Notes: generated from the letters alone by a model not told the origin. Shown: positions 43,433 to 53,463, counted from the first letter of the stretch. The stretch is DNA of 62,538 bases from Clostridia bacterium (GCA_017410375.1 JAFQQW010000023.1:1-62538); one strand, 5' to 3'. Program-made: numbers and translations.

Positions 43433-45219
43433 TGGCTAAACGTAATACCTTTAACCAGGACGAAGAAAGAACAGTCAAAATTGACGGCAAACGCGCCGTG
43501 CGTCTTTTGAAATATGCATTGCCCTTTAAAAAGACCTTGCTGATTGTGCTGGTGTTTATGCTGATTTCAAGCGTATTGGGTCTTTTAGGCCCCATGCTCT
43601 TAAAATTTGTTATTGACGATTTTATTCCGAACGATAACTTTGGTGCATTATGGATTACAGCAGGTGCATTGGTGGCCATTCACATCATCGGTGCGCTCAT
43701 TACCCGTTACCGCACCCTGCACATCAACCGCGTAGGACAGGAAATGGTGCGCAACATCCGTCACGATGTGTTTGCGCATTTACAGGAATTGCCCTTAAGC
43801 TATTTCGACAGCAGACCCCACGGCAAAATCATGTCCCGTGTTATCAACTATGTCAATGCCCTTTCCGACCTTTTAACCAACGGATTAGTAGACATTGTAG
43901 TTCAGCTTTTCTCGCTGGTGGTTGTGGTTGTGTTTATGTTCTCGCTTAACGCCACCTTCACATGGATTTGTCTTGCAGGTATGCCTGTATTTTTCCTGAT
44001 TCAGACGGTGCTCCGCCGTTTCCACAAACGTGCATGGCAGAAGTATTCGGATAAAAACAGCAACTTGAATGCCTATATCCATGAAAGCATTGCAGGTATC
44101 CGCGTAACCCAGTCCTTTGCCAGGGAAGACAAGAATCTTGGCATATTCTACGGACTTTGTAAGGATACCCGTTCATCCATGATGCAGGCAAGCTTAATCA
44201 GCCACACATTGGCAAACATTGTTGAAATGATTACGGTGTTGACCACCGCAGGCGTTTATATTGTGGGCGTTTGGCAGGTTTCGGGCAATGTGCTGGAGGT
44301 GGGTGCACTTATCGCCTTTACCGGCTACATCGGCCGTTTCTGGTCGCCTGTTACCTATTTTGCAAACTTCTATAACTCTATTATTACCGCCATGGCACAT
44401 GCAGAGCGCATTGTGGAAATGATGGAGGAGCCGGTTGTGATTGAAAACCAGCCCGATGCCATCCGACTGCCGAATGTGGAAGGCAGAGTGGATTTTGAAA
44501 ACGTAACCTTCCGCTATGAAGAGGGCGAACGCAATATTTTACAAAACACCTCCTTCCATGTGGAGCCGGGTCAGAAAATCGCTTTAGTCGGTCCTACCGG
44601 CGCCGGTAAGAGTACCGTTATCAATATCTTAGCCCGTTTTTACGATATTCAGGAGGGTAAAGTTTCCATTGACGGTCACGATATCAAGCATGTAACGCTC
44701 GAGTCTTTGCGCAGACAGATGGGCATTATGCTGCAAGACAGCGTGCTGTTTACGGGTACAATCTTAGACAATATCCGCTACAGCAAGCCCAATGCATCCT
44801 TAGAAGAAGTGGTACGTGCGGCAAAAGCGGTATCTGCCCATGACTTTATCAAGGAACTGCCCAACGGCTACCGTACAGAGGTTACAGAGCGCGGTGCAAC
44901 CTTCTCCGCAGGGCAGAGACAGTTAATTGCCTTTGCAAGAGCAATTTTGGCAGACCCTGCCATCTTGATTTTAGACGAAGCAACTTCATCCATTGATACC
45001 GAAACCGAACAGATTCTGCAAAAGAGTGTGGAAGCCTTAATGAAAGGCAGAACCTCTTTTGTGGTGGCACACAGACTCTCCACCATCAAAAACAGTGATA
45101 AAATTCTGTATATTTCGGACGGCGATGTGCAGGAAAGCGGTACGCATGAGGAATTGCTTGCTTTAAAAGGCAAATACTACGAGCTTTATATGTCCCAGTA
45201 CAAATTCCTGGACGTATAA
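43432..45219 (+). CDS. ABC exporter half-transporter with canonical ATP site
   Basis: 595 residues: six transmembrane helices followed by a nucleotide-binding domain with Walker A VGPTGAGKSTVINIL, an altered signature FSAGQRQLIAFARAI, and Walker B ILILDEATSSIDTETEQ including the catalytic Glu. Altered signature here plus missing Glu in the partner predict one degenerate and one consensus ATPase site per heterodimer, as in TM287/288 and BmrCD. Start overlaps the upstream stop; GGGAGG precedes it. Transport direction is outward by fold. Confidence 0.93.
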   Translation: MAKRNTFNQDEERTVKIDGKRAVRLLKYALPFKKTLLIVLVFMLISSVLGLLGPMLLKFVIDDFIPNDNFGALWITAGALVAIHIIGALITRYRTLHINRVGQEMVRNIRHDVFAHLQELPLSYFDSRPHGKIMSRVINYVNALSDLLTNGLVDIVVQLFSLVVVVVFMFSLNATFTWICLAGMPVFFLIQTVLRRFHKRAWQKYSDKNSNLNAYIHESIAGIRVTQSFAREDKNLGIFYGLCKDTRSSMMQASLISHTLANIVEMITVLTTAGVYIVGVWQVSGNVLEVGALIAFTGYIGRFWSPVTYFANFYNSIITAMAHAERIVEMMEEPVVIENQPDAIRLPNVEGRVDFENVTFRYEEGERNILQNTSFHVEPGQKIALVGPTGAGKSTVINILARFYDIQEGKVSIDGHDIKHVTLESLRRQMGIMLQDSVLFTGTILDNIRYSKPNASLEEVVRAAKAVSAHDFIKELPNGYRTEVTERGATFSAGQRQLIAFARAILADPAILILDEATSSIDTETEQILQKSVEALMKGRTSFVVAHRLSTIKNSDKILYISDGDVQESGTHEELLALKGKYYELYMSQYKFLDV

Positions 45220-45255
45220 TGCGCAAGAATGTTATATCAGTGCAACATAGTGTTA

Positions 45256-45285
45256 TTGACACTCTAAAATTATTTATGTTATAAT
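45256..45285 (+). promoter_or_regulatory. Promoter of the GH42 gene
   Basis: TTGACA at 45256-45261 and TATAAT at 45280-45285 with an 18-nt spacer. Confidence 0.82.
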
Positions 45286-45289
45286 AAAT

Positions 45290-45312
45290 GCAACGGAAAA
45301 CAATTCCGTTGC
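45290..45312. promoter_or_regulatory. Inverted repeat at the GH42 transcription start, candidate operator
   Basis: GCAACGGAA (45290-45298), spacer AACAA, TTCCGTTGC (45304-45312). The repeat begins 5 bp after the -10 box, a typical position for a repressor operator; it could also be a 5' mRNA hairpin. No T-run follows, so it is not a terminator. Confidence 0.65.
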
Positions 45313-45335
45313 ATTTTCATTTAGGAGTGAAAGAA

Positions 45336-47411
45336 ATGAAAAAAGAGAACTTACTTTTTAAAGATTTCCCGCACTTTTTACATGGCGGAGACTATAATCC
45401 CGAGCAGTGGATTGCAACGCCCGAAATCTGGGACGAGGATATGAAGCTCATGAAAGAAGCCAACTGTAACGAAATGACGGTTGGTATTTTCTCCTGGGCA
45501 GAGCTTGAACCGGAGGAAGGAAAATTTAATTTTGGCTGGCTGGATACCATTATTGATAAGGTATATGCAAACGGTGGCAGAGTGGTGTTAGCCACCCCTT
45601 CGGGCGCAAGACCCAAATGGCTTGCAGACAAATACCCCGAGGTTTTAAGAACCACTGAGGACGGAAAGCGAAACTATTTTGGGGGAAGACACAATCATTG
45701 CACCAATTCACCTGTTTACCGGGAAAAGGTGAGAATCATAAACGAAAAGCTTGCCGAGCGTTACGGAAAGCACCCTGCGGTTGTGGCATGGCATTTGTCC
45801 AACGAATATTCCGTTACGGGATGCTATTGCGAGCATTGTGCTTCTAATTTCATTGACTGGCTTAAGAAAAAATATGATAATAATATTGAAAAATTAAATC
45901 ATGCCTGGTGGACAAGATTCTGGAGTCATACCTACCAAAGCTTTGAACAAATCGAACCGCCCAGAGGAACAGGGGAAAGAAGTACCTATGGCTTAAATCT
46001 GGACTGGAGAAGATTTTTGTCCGACAGCATGATTGATTTTGCGGCTTTAGAGGCAGAAACGGTAAGAAAATATTCCGATAAGCCCATCACAACCAATTGC
46101 ATGTGCTATTATCCCGGCTTTGACCTTTATAAAATGAGCAAAAACTTAGATGTTATGTCAAACGACTTTTATCCCGTGTGGTCAAGATCTTTAAGCTTTA
46201 CTGCAGAAGAGACGGCATCTGTTGCTGCAATTTACAGAGGTGCAAAAGACGGAAAACCGTTCATGGTTATGGAAAGCGCGCCCGGAATCAACAACTGCGG
46301 TGTTGTATTCAAAAAAGTAAAAACCGATGAGGAACAGTTCTTAGAGGCAATGCTTTATGTTGCCTGCGGTGCCGATACGGTGCAGTATTTCCAATGGCGA
46401 AAGGGCAGAGGTGCCGGCGAAAAATTCCACGGTGCGGTGGTGGACCATTACGGCAAATCCGACAACCGCGTTTTTCAGACCGTAAAACGAAATGGCGAAG
46501 CACTCCAAAAAATTGAGGGCGTGCTGGGCTGTGAAATCAAATCCGAAGTGGCAATTGTACGCGATTACGATACAATGTGGGCGCTTGACGGCACCCATGA
46601 CGGCTTCTGGACAACAGACCCCGGAAAAAGATACTTAAATACCCATCATAATTATTTCAGACCTGCCTGGGAAAACAATATTCCAATTGATGTTATAAGC
46701 TATGAAGCAGATTTTTCAAAGTACAAGGTATTGTGTTTGCCGATTCCGCATATCATGACAGAGAAAAATGCTGAAAAGGTCAAAAAATTTGTGGCAGATG
46801 GCGGTGTGGTTGTTTCTTCGTTCTGCACGGCAGTTGCAGATGAAACCGACCTTTGCTATTTGGGCGGTATTCCGGGCGCAGGCCTTTCGGAGGTTTTCGG
46901 GTTAAGAGTGGACGACGTGGACAACTATGAAAACTGTAACTGGTTCTATAACGAATATGCCGTTATGGAGCATGAAAACAGCGTGATTTATAAGGGCAAA
47001 GAATATCCCGTAAAATCTGTTGCAGAGTTAATTGTTCCTTCAACTGCCGAAACCTTGGCACACTTTACCGAAAATATAGAAAAAGACAAGCCTGCCGTTT
47101 TGAAAAATAGCTACGGCAAGGGTACAGCGTACTATGTAGGCTACAATGCAGAAAATACGTTTATGGACTTATTCATGAAAGACGTATTTGACGCCCATGG
47201 CATCCGGGCGGTAACAGATGTTACAAGCAACAGTAAAGCGGTTCGCGTAACCTGCCGTGAGGGGGACGGTGAAAGATACCTCTTTGTGATGAATATTTCA
47301 AGAGAAGCGCAAACCGCAAGCATCAACGGCAATTTTACCGACCTTTTAACAGGCAAAACCGAAACAGGCGAACGTATTTTACAGCCATTAGAAGTGCTGG
47401 TGCTCAAATAA
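45336..47411 (+). CDS. Beta-galactosidase, GH42, cytoplasmic
   Basis: 691 residues without signal peptide. ATG 45336 follows TAGGAGTGA. The GH42 barrel starts HGGDYNPEQW and includes the acid/base Glu in AWHLSNEYS, the Cys cluster CYCEHC typical of zinc-containing GH42 enzymes, and the nucleophile Glu in FMVMESAPG. A trimerisation domain (VSYEADFSKYKVLCLPIPHIMTEKNAEK; GGVVVSSF) and a C-terminal beta domain (LQPLEVLVLK) complete it. Expected to cleave beta-galactosides taken up by the cell. The convergent AraC gene at 47444 may be unrelated; the palindrome at 45290-45312 suggests separate repression. Confidence 0.95.
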   Translation: MKKENLLFKDFPHFLHGGDYNPEQWIATPEIWDEDMKLMKEANCNEMTVGIFSWAELEPEEGKFNFGWLDTIIDKVYANGGRVVLATPSGARPKWLADKYPEVLRTTEDGKRNYFGGRHNHCTNSPVYREKVRIINEKLAERYGKHPAVVAWHLSNEYSVTGCYCEHCASNFIDWLKKKYDNNIEKLNHAWWTRFWSHTYQSFEQIEPPRGTGERSTYGLNLDWRRFLSDSMIDFAALEAETVRKYSDKPITTNCMCYYPGFDLYKMSKNLDVMSNDFYPVWSRSLSFTAEETASVAAIYRGAKDGKPFMVMESAPGINNCGVVFKKVKTDEEQFLEAMLYVACGADTVQYFQWRKGRGAGEKFHGAVVDHYGKSDNRVFQTVKRNGEALQKIEGVLGCEIKSEVAIVRDYDTMWALDGTHDGFWTTDPGKRYLNTHHNYFRPAWENNIPIDVISYEADFSKYKVLCLPIPHIMTEKNAEKVKKFVADGGVVVSSFCTAVADETDLCYLGGIPGAGLSEVFGLRVDDVDNYENCNWFYNEYAVMEHENSVIYKGKEYPVKSVAELIVPSTAETLAHFTENIEKDKPAVLKNSYGKGTAYYVGYNAENTFMDLFMKDVFDAHGIRAVTDVTSNSKAVRVTCREGDGERYLFVMNISREAQTASINGNFTDLLTGKTETGERILQPLEVLVLK

Positions 47412-47445
47412 AAAAAGGAATGCAGAGCTTTCTGCATTCCTTTTT
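47412..47445. terminator. Bidirectional terminator between GH42 and AraC genes
   Basis: AAAAAGGAATGCAG pairs with CTGCATTCCTTTTT around loop AGCTTT, with A/T runs on both sides between convergent genes. Confidence 0.92.
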
Positions 47446-48211
47446 AATCTGATTTTCCAAGGTATACATAAGGCGAAGAAGCCATTTGCGTGGGCGTTAC
47501 ATGAAAATAACGCTTAAAGGCACGGCTGAACGCATAAATATCGCCATATCCCACCTGCTTTGCGACCTGTCCCACAGAACACTTGTTTAAAAGCAGTAAG
47601 CGCGCCCGTTCCATCCGCACACGGGTAATGTACTGAAAGGGTGGCATACCGATTTCTTCCACAAACAGCTTGTGCAGATAAATTTTGCTGATATGGCATT
47701 TTTCTGCAAGCAGTTCGGAATTTAATGCCGGATCGCCGAAATAAAGGGAAATGTATTCTAAGGCAGGGGTCAGAAGAGAGCTGTTTTCCGAAACGTTTTT
47801 TTTCATGCAAAGACCTGTAAGGCGATAAAGCGCAGACAGAATCAGTGCCGCGTTTTGCGGTGCGGGCAAGTCCCGAAGCATCACAATTTCATTGTAAATT
47901 TCCATTAGCACATTTTCTTCTACCGGAGAAATGTGGGTAAGTGCGGACGGACTTTGCTCCGAAAAATTAAAAAACAAAAGGTCGGCATCTTCAATACAAA
48001 TGTTTTTATGGCACGAGCCGGTGGGAATGTATAACGGGTGTCTGGAATCGGCAATCATTTCCGTATCCTCTGCAACAAATTTAACTTTACCGTGTAAAAC
48101 AAAAAACAAAGCCGAGTCTTCCCGGGCAATCACCTCATGCACATCTCCTTTGGTTTCCTTGGAGCGTACTATGTATGCCAGATCGATAATCTGAGGCGGT
48201 TTTGTCAGCAT
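47444..48211 (-). CDS. AraC-family transcriptional regulator divergent to second SLH-GH16 gene
   Basis: 255 residues. The second of two close ATGs (48211) is preferred because GGGAGGG ends 6 nt upstream of it, but overlaps the first (48217). The N-terminal cupin (ALFFVLHGKVKFVAEDTEMIADSRHPLYIPTG) is followed by a double helix-turn-helix (LNSELLAEKCHISKIYLHKLFVEEIGMPPFQYITRVRMERA; SVGQVAKQVGYGDIYAFSRAFKRYFHVTPTQM). It shares the 157-bp intergenic region with the GH16 gene at 48368 and most likely controls it, in the same arrangement as the 16.3-kb pair. Confidence 0.9.
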   Translation of the reverse strand: MLTKPPQIIDLAYIVRSKETKGDVHEVIAREDSALFFVLHGKVKFVAEDTEMIADSRHPLYIPTGSCHKNICIEDADLLFFNFSEQSPSALTHISPVEENVLMEIYNEIVMLRDLPAPQNAALILSALYRLTGLCMKKNVSENSSLLTPALEYISLYFGDPALNSELLAEKCHISKIYLHKLFVEEIGMPPFQYITRVRMERARLLLLNKCSVGQVAKQVGYGDIYAFSRAFKRYFHVTPTQMASSPYVYLGKSD

Positions 48212-48308
48212 TTTCATCCCTCCCTTTGTTATCCAGTTTAACATATTTTAAGATTGTTTGCAAGACGAAAGTATAATTTCGGATAAAAAATTTTTATAGT
48301 TTAGGCTA

Positions 48309-48337
48309 TTGATAGCAGAAAATGAATGATGTATAAT
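48309..48337 (+). promoter_or_regulatory. Promoter of the second SLH-GH16 gene
   Basis: TTGATA at 48309-48314 and TATAAT at 48332-48337 with a 17-nt spacer. Confidence 0.75.
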
Positions 48338-48367
48338 AAAATTATAAACAAAAAAGGAGGAGAATGT

Positions 48368-51300
48368 ATGAAACGTATACTTTCGTTGCTTCTGGCGCTT
48401 TTGATGCTTATGCCTTTGTGTGCAGCGGTGTCCGCGGCAGACGCAAACACCTACATTTATCTGCGTCCCGAGAATTTTAAGGACAGCCTCGGCACCTGGC
48501 GTATTTTCGAAAACGAAAACGGCGCGGTGGAAGGCATCAATTTAAAAGGCAGAGAAAACCATGATTCCAAAACGGCAATCCCTGCATCGGCACAGATTGA
48601 AATCCCCAAAGACGGTACATATTATGTGTGGACCCGTTCCATGGATCACGAAACGGTACCCGGTACCCGTCATTTCAAAGTGGCGCTGGGTGAAAAAGTA
48701 ATGCCCAAAAAGCTTGCCACCCACGGCATTTCGGGCTATTACTGGGAACTGGCAGGTAAAACCGATTTAACTGCCGGCAAACAGTTTGTAAAGGTGATTG
48801 ACACCTCCGGCTATTATGCAAGATGCGATGCCATTGTCATCACCGACGACCCGAACTATGTTCCGCCAAATCTTGCAGATGACGTTTTAAAAGAGGTTAA
48901 AAAATACCAGGCAGACCCCAAAACCACTTCTGTAGCGGATACAACAATCCCCACCGCAGAAGCGGAAACGGCTGAACCGCCAAAAGACTATAAAGACCCG
49001 TCCGTAACCGTGCCCAAAGATATGTCGGGCGTATCCGAGGATGGCAAAACCTTAATTGTAACCACCGACAGCGCAGGCTTCTTTGGCGAAGGCGGCTGGG
49101 GTGGATTGACCCGTGGTCAGCGTCAGGGACTTTGGTCGAACAACACCCAGGCAAAAGGCATCTGGCATCCCAACATCACCGAGCCTGTTAAAGTAAAGCT
49201 TTCTTTCTTTGCGGTGCTGGATTATTCTGCCAAAAACCAGGACGATACAGCCCTGACCTTTGAAGTGTATTACGGCGACGGCAATATGGAACAATTCTCC
49301 TTTGACCTTTCCAAAATGGAAAAAGAGGGTTTTGTGGAAATCGGTACCTTTGATTTTACCGGTACAGGCAAAGAGTTTGTCCGGTTCATCAAAGTAACCA
49401 GCGGTGAAGATAACTGCAGCCGTATTTCGGACATGAAGTTTGAAGCGGTTTCGGGTACTATCAAGGTGGGTGATACCGCGCCCTCTCAGCCCGAGGTTCC
49501 GAACGTGCGCAGAGAAAAAGCGCCTGTTGTCTATGTGTATGACAAGGAATATACCGAAGCAGGTCCCTGGAGCAAGAGCGAAAAAACCAACGCAGACGGT
49601 AAAGACGCTTCTGTCGCAGCGGCACAAAACGCAGTTTGCGCCTTTGTTCCAAACCTTGCAGAAAGCAAAACCTTAAAGGTTGAAGTGTATAACGACCCCA
49701 CCCCCGTGTTTGGGATGACCCCCGACACAAAAGCGGAATACACCGTTTTCCATAACGGCAAAACCAACACGGTGTCGTTTGATATGACCCAAAAAGCAGG
49801 CTGGTACGCTTTAGGTGAATTTGATTTTGCAGGTACACCCGACGAATATGTTCTGCTCAAAAAAGCAAACAGCGACACCAATACCTTTGTGCGCGCAACT
49901 GCCGTTCGTTTTTCGGGTGCTGATTTGGTACTCCGTTCGCTGGAAGACCCCCAAAAACCCGCAGCGGCAAATTTCATCGCGGCACCTGCCAATGTAACGA
50001 TTACAGACATTGATACCGAAATGCCCCACAAGAAAACCTCTGCATTCTTCATCCCCAGCGAAGCGAAAATTGTTTCCCATGGTGATGCGGAATACAAGGA
50101 AAACGGTACATGGCTCGGCTCGGGTCTTGCAGGCTACTATGATGCGGTTATGGGCAAAAACACCTCTTCCCGCTACTCCTTTGACCCCAAAGCCTCCGCA
50201 AGCTGGGGTACAGGCGGTATCAAAGGCACAGCCGAGGTTTCCATCTACAAGCTGCTGCACGCAAATTCCGATAATCAGGTGCATGTTACCGTAACCCACA
50301 GCGGTCAGACCGACGAATTCTATTTAGATTTCACAACCGGCTCTCCCGGCTGGGTATCTTTGGGCGTATTTGAGTTTGCAGGCACGCCCGATGAAGGTGT
50401 AACCTTAGACAATTTCAAATCCGCAAACACCTGCCGTGCCAATGCGGTACGCTACGAGCAGTGTGCAATCCCCGTGACCGTTGAAAACGGCATCGCAACC
50501 GCAAAGGTAGACGGCGCAAACTTTGATGCACTCCCCAAAACCGCAACCAAGCAGGGCTTGAACTACGAAACGGTTGCAGAGCTTCTGTTGAACTTTGACT
50601 ACGCAGAAAAAGGTTTGAAAGCCGAATTTGCAGGGGATAAAGTGAACCTTGCCAAAAAAGATTTCAAAGACGGATATTTGGGCATTCAGACACCCTTTGG
50701 TAAGCTCTCTCTGCCCCTTTCCGAAATCACCGTCGCAGATGACGAAGCTTTAGTGATTGGCTTGGAAAAGGTAGACGGCAAAACGGTAAAGGCGTCTTTT
50801 GAGATTCTTTCGGGTGGTCAGATTAAGCCCGTAAACTTTGCGTTCACAAAACAGGCACAGCTTGTTGTAAACAGCGATTTAAGAGAAAATAAAAACCTCG
50901 CATTCCGCCAGCTGGATGGTGCAGGAAGCTATATCCCTGCTTACATTGACCGTTACGGTGCATTCGGCGAACGTGCCGAAGCTTATATCGGCAAAACCTT
51001 CCAGGACAGATTGAATGAACAAAACAACGAAATTTTTGCCATGGCAGAAATTGCAGAATCCGGCACCTACGGTCTTGTACAGGGTAACGTCACCATGCCC
51101 GATATGGAAGGCCACTGGGCAAAGGATAATGTAAATGAAATGGCATCTAAAGGTCTGGTTTCGGGTAAGGGCAACGGCTACGACCCCGAAGCAGACGTAA
51201 CCCGTGCAGAATTTGCCACCATGCTTCTGCGTGCCGTGGCTGCACCCCAAAGTCTTGTTTCCACAGGCTTTACCGATGTGCCCGAATCCGAATGGTTTGC

Positions 51301-52354
51301 ACCCTATGTAAACGGTGCAAATCAGGCGGGACTGTTTGAAGGTATTCCCTTTGGCGATACCTTTGAACCCAATAAACCCATCACCCGTGAAGAAATGTCT
51401 GCCATGATTGTAAACGGCGTAAAGGTTGCAGGCAGATTCAAAAACACCCTGATTGAAGCGGATTACTATCTGCAGAATTTTGCGGATAAAGCTTCTATTT
51501 CGCCTTGGGCGACCGAGTTTGTGGCGCGTGCAACCGAGCTTGGCATCATTATGGGTATCGAACGGGACGGCGTGATGACCTTCCAGCCTGCAGAAAAGGC
51601 AACCCGTGCCCAGGCGGCAGTTATGCTGAAGCGCTTCCTGGACGTGGATGCCTATGTAGGACCCCTTGGCAACGGCAAATGGGTGCTTACGTTCCATGAC
51701 GAATTTGACGGCGACGATTTGAATGATGCGGTTTGGGACAGTGTAAACGGACCGCACAGCCACATCAACTCCTCCAGATATCGTGAAAATGTGGAAGTGC
51801 ATGACGGTAAGGCGTTCCTGATTACCAAGGATGAGGACAAGGGTGGTAAAAACTGGACCTCTGCCAGCATCTGGACAAGGGAGTTTGAACAGACCTACGG
51901 CTATTTTGAAGCCAAATACAAATATCCCAACTCGGAAAGCATGAATTATAACATCGCGTTCTGGCTTTACAAATCCATGATTACCGTAAACGACAGCAAG
52001 TATTACGAAATCGACATCAACGAGGGCAGATGCCCCGGCACCGTCCAGACTGCAGAGCATTGGTCGGGTGACAATATGCAAAGCCGCGGCAACAAATATA
52101 TGTATCAGTGGATGCCCGAGGATTTCCGTGAAGACTACCACATCTTTGCGGCAGAATGGACACCCGAGGAAATTGTATTCTATGTGGACGGCAGAGAAAT
52201 CAGACGGCACAAAACCACTTATTCCAATCATCCCATGCAGGTTTACCTTTCTACTGCAATCATGAATGAAGCAACCGAAGAAGAACTCTTAAAGGATGCA
52301 GACGGCACCGCCATGGAAGTAGAATACGTTCGCGTATACCAACGCGCAGAATAA
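48368..52354 (+). CDS. SLH-anchored surface glycosidase, GH16 with golvesin-like modules
   Basis: 1328-residue exported enzyme. ATG 48368 follows AAAGGAGGAG; signal peptide RILSLLLALLMLMPLCAAVSA. Residues ~25-150 are a beta module (YLRPENFKDSLGTWRI; IEIPKDGTYYVW). Three golvesin/Xly-like modules lie at ~225-350, 385-515 and 555-700 (GFVEIGTFDFTGTG; GWYALGEFDFAGTPDEY; GWVSLGVFEFAGTPDE), then an unassigned region to ~905, three SLH repeats (~907-1095, MPDMEGHWAKDNVNEMASKG) and a C-terminal GH16 domain (~1104-1328) with the ExDxxE motif in YYEIDINEGRCP near 1214. It is a paralogue of the 12957-16286 enzyme with the same module order. Predicted substrate: beta-1,3 or mixed-linkage glucan. Confidence 0.9.
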   Translation: MKRILSLLLALLMLMPLCAAVSAADANTYIYLRPENFKDSLGTWRIFENENGAVEGINLKGRENHDSKTAIPASAQIEIPKDGTYYVWTRSMDHETVPGTRHFKVALGEKVMPKKLATHGISGYYWELAGKTDLTAGKQFVKVIDTSGYYARCDAIVITDDPNYVPPNLADDVLKEVKKYQADPKTTSVADTTIPTAEAETAEPPKDYKDPSVTVPKDMSGVSEDGKTLIVTTDSAGFFGEGGWGGLTRGQRQGLWSNNTQAKGIWHPNITEPVKVKLSFFAVLDYSAKNQDDTALTFEVYYGDGNMEQFSFDLSKMEKEGFVEIGTFDFTGTGKEFVRFIKVTSGEDNCSRISDMKFEAVSGTIKVGDTAPSQPEVPNVRREKAPVVYVYDKEYTEAGPWSKSEKTNADGKDASVAAAQNAVCAFVPNLAESKTLKVEVYNDPTPVFGMTPDTKAEYTVFHNGKTNTVSFDMTQKAGWYALGEFDFAGTPDEYVLLKKANSDTNTFVRATAVRFSGADLVLRSLEDPQKPAAANFIAAPANVTITDIDTEMPHKKTSAFFIPSEAKIVSHGDAEYKENGTWLGSGLAGYYDAVMGKNTSSRYSFDPKASASWGTGGIKGTAEVSIYKLLHANSDNQVHVTVTHSGQTDEFYLDFTTGSPGWVSLGVFEFAGTPDEGVTLDNFKSANTCRANAVRYEQCAIPVTVENGIATAKVDGANFDALPKTATKQGLNYETVAELLLNFDYAEKGLKAEFAGDKVNLAKKDFKDGYLGIQTPFGKLSLPLSEITVADDEALVIGLEKVDGKTVKASFEILSGGQIKPVNFAFTKQAQLVVNSDLRENKNLAFRQLDGAGSYIPAYIDRYGAFGERAEAYIGKTFQDRLNEQNNEIFAMAEIAESGTYGLVQGNVTMPDMEGHWAKDNVNEMASKGLVSGKGNGYDPEADVTRAEFATMLLRAVAAPQSLVSTGFTDVPESEWFAPYVNGANQAGLFEGIPFGDTFEPNKPITREEMSAMIVNGVKVAGRFKNTLIEADYYLQNFADKASISPWATEFVARATELGIIMGIERDGVMTFQPAEKATRAQAAVMLKRFLDVDAYVGPLGNGKWVLTFHDEFDGDDLNDAVWDSVNGPHSHINSSRYRENVEVHDGKAFLITKDEDKGGKNWTSASIWTREFEQTYGYFEAKYKYPNSESMNYNIAFWLYKSMITVNDSKYYEIDINEGRCPGTVQTAEHWSGDNMQSRGNKYMYQWMPEDFREDYHIFAAEWTPEEIVFYVDGREIRRHKTTYSNHPMQVYLSTAIMNEATEEELLKDADGTAMEVEYVRVYQRAE

Positions 52355-52362
52355 AAAAATAC

Positions 52363-52398
52363 AGCAACGCGCGAGAATGTACTTGCGCGTTGCTTTTC
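52363..52398 (+). terminator. Terminator of the second SLH-GH16 gene
   Basis: AGCAACGCGC (52363-52372) pairs with GCGCGTTGCT (52385-52394) around a 12-nt loop, followed by TTTT. The TTGCGC at 52383-52388, overlapping its right arm, lies 17 nt before TATAAT (52406-52411), a possible promoter for the next gene. Confidence 0.75.
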
Positions 52399-52436
52399 GT
52401 TATGCTATAATAGAAGAAAAAAGGGAGATGTTCAAA

Positions 52437-53432
52437 ATGAAAAAACTTTTGGTCGTGTTACTTGTAGCGCTGATGCTTTTGCCGACAACAGCAGGCGCGT
52501 TTGAGGGAAATTTCCTCGATCCGTTCAACAACGAGCTTTTTGAGGTTGTGGCAGAGTCGCAGTATTACGATGATTTTAATCTGGATTTTTATTTCCGCGA
52601 CATGGTTTATAACGAAGATTTCTCTCTTTCTAAGGTTGTAGAAACCACCCTTTATTACGACGGCACTTATGAACAGAAGGACTTGTGTGATTTCCTGCCC
52701 GACGGTGGCGCTTATGCGTATTACTTTTCGGATGAGGAGGATTCCGGGGAAAATCCGTTTAATGACGGGCTTAAACATTACAGCAACTTAGACACCTATG
52801 TGTTCGGCTTAAAAGATATTAACGACAATTTTGTGTATGAAAGCTACGCACTCGATTATTTTGTTTATGATTACAACCTCGGATTTTTGCGTGAAGGGGA
52901 GAACAACGGCTATGCAGGTCCCGATCTTGCTCCCGAGGAAAGAGAATATAAAACAACCTTTACCCGCATCATGACCGACAATGCGAAATATGAGTTCAAT
53001 TGTGCAATAAGCGGTTTTAACGATGACGGCTATGCCGTAATGCGTTACAACCAAAAGCTGTATATCATAAAGCTGAAGCAGGGTGCGATTCCCACCGTTT
53101 TTTATAACAACGAAAAAATCCTTTTCGACCAGATTCCGGTAATTGAAAACGGCAGAACGCTGGTTCCGCTCCGTGCAATTTTTGAAACCTTTGGTGCAGA
53201 AGTACAGTGGGACGGTGCAACCAACACCGTTACCGCAGTAAAGGACGGCACCGAGGTCAAGCTTACCATCGACAGCACTACCGCATACAAAAACGGCGAA
53301 GCCATCACCTTAGATGTGCCGGCAAAGGTTATAAACGGCAGAACATTGGTACCCGTTCGCTTCGTGTCCGATTGCTTTGATGTGCAGGTCGGCTGGGACG
53401 GCACAATGCTCCGCGTAGATCTTACAAAATAA
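52437..53432 (+). CDS. Secreted stalk-domain protein, acidic/Tyr-rich
   Basis: 331 residues from ATG 52437 behind AAGGGAG; signal peptide LLVVLLVALMLLPTTAGA. Residues ~20-210 are rich in Tyr, Asp and Phe (YYDDFNLDFYFRDMVYNEDF) and match no family I know. Residues ~220-331 form a complete stalk domain (LVPLRAIFETFGAEVQWDGATNTVTAV; LVPVRFVSDCFDVQVGW). A terminator shared with nadA follows. An envelope role is likely, the details unknown. Confidence 0.83.
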   Translation: MKKLLVVLLVALMLLPTTAGAFEGNFLDPFNNELFEVVAESQYYDDFNLDFYFRDMVYNEDFSLSKVVETTLYYDGTYEQKDLCDFLPDGGAYAYYFSDEEDSGENPFNDGLKHYSNLDTYVFGLKDINDNFVYESYALDYFVYDYNLGFLREGENNGYAGPDLAPEEREYKTTFTRIMTDNAKYEFNCAISGFNDDGYAVMRYNQKLYIIKLKQGAIPTVFYNNEKILFDQIPVIENGRTLVPLRAIFETFGAEVQWDGATNTVTAVKDGTEVKLTIDSTTAYKNGEAITLDVPAKVINGRTLVPVRFVSDCFDVQVGWDGTMLRVDLTK

Positions 53433-53433
53433 T

Positions 53434-53463
53434 AAAAAAGTCCGCTAACGCGGACTTTTTTAT
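53434..53463. terminator. Bidirectional terminator between stalk gene and nadA
   Basis: AAAAAAGTCCGC (53434-53445), loop TAAC, GCGGACTTTTTT (53450-53461) between convergent genes. Confidence 0.92.
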
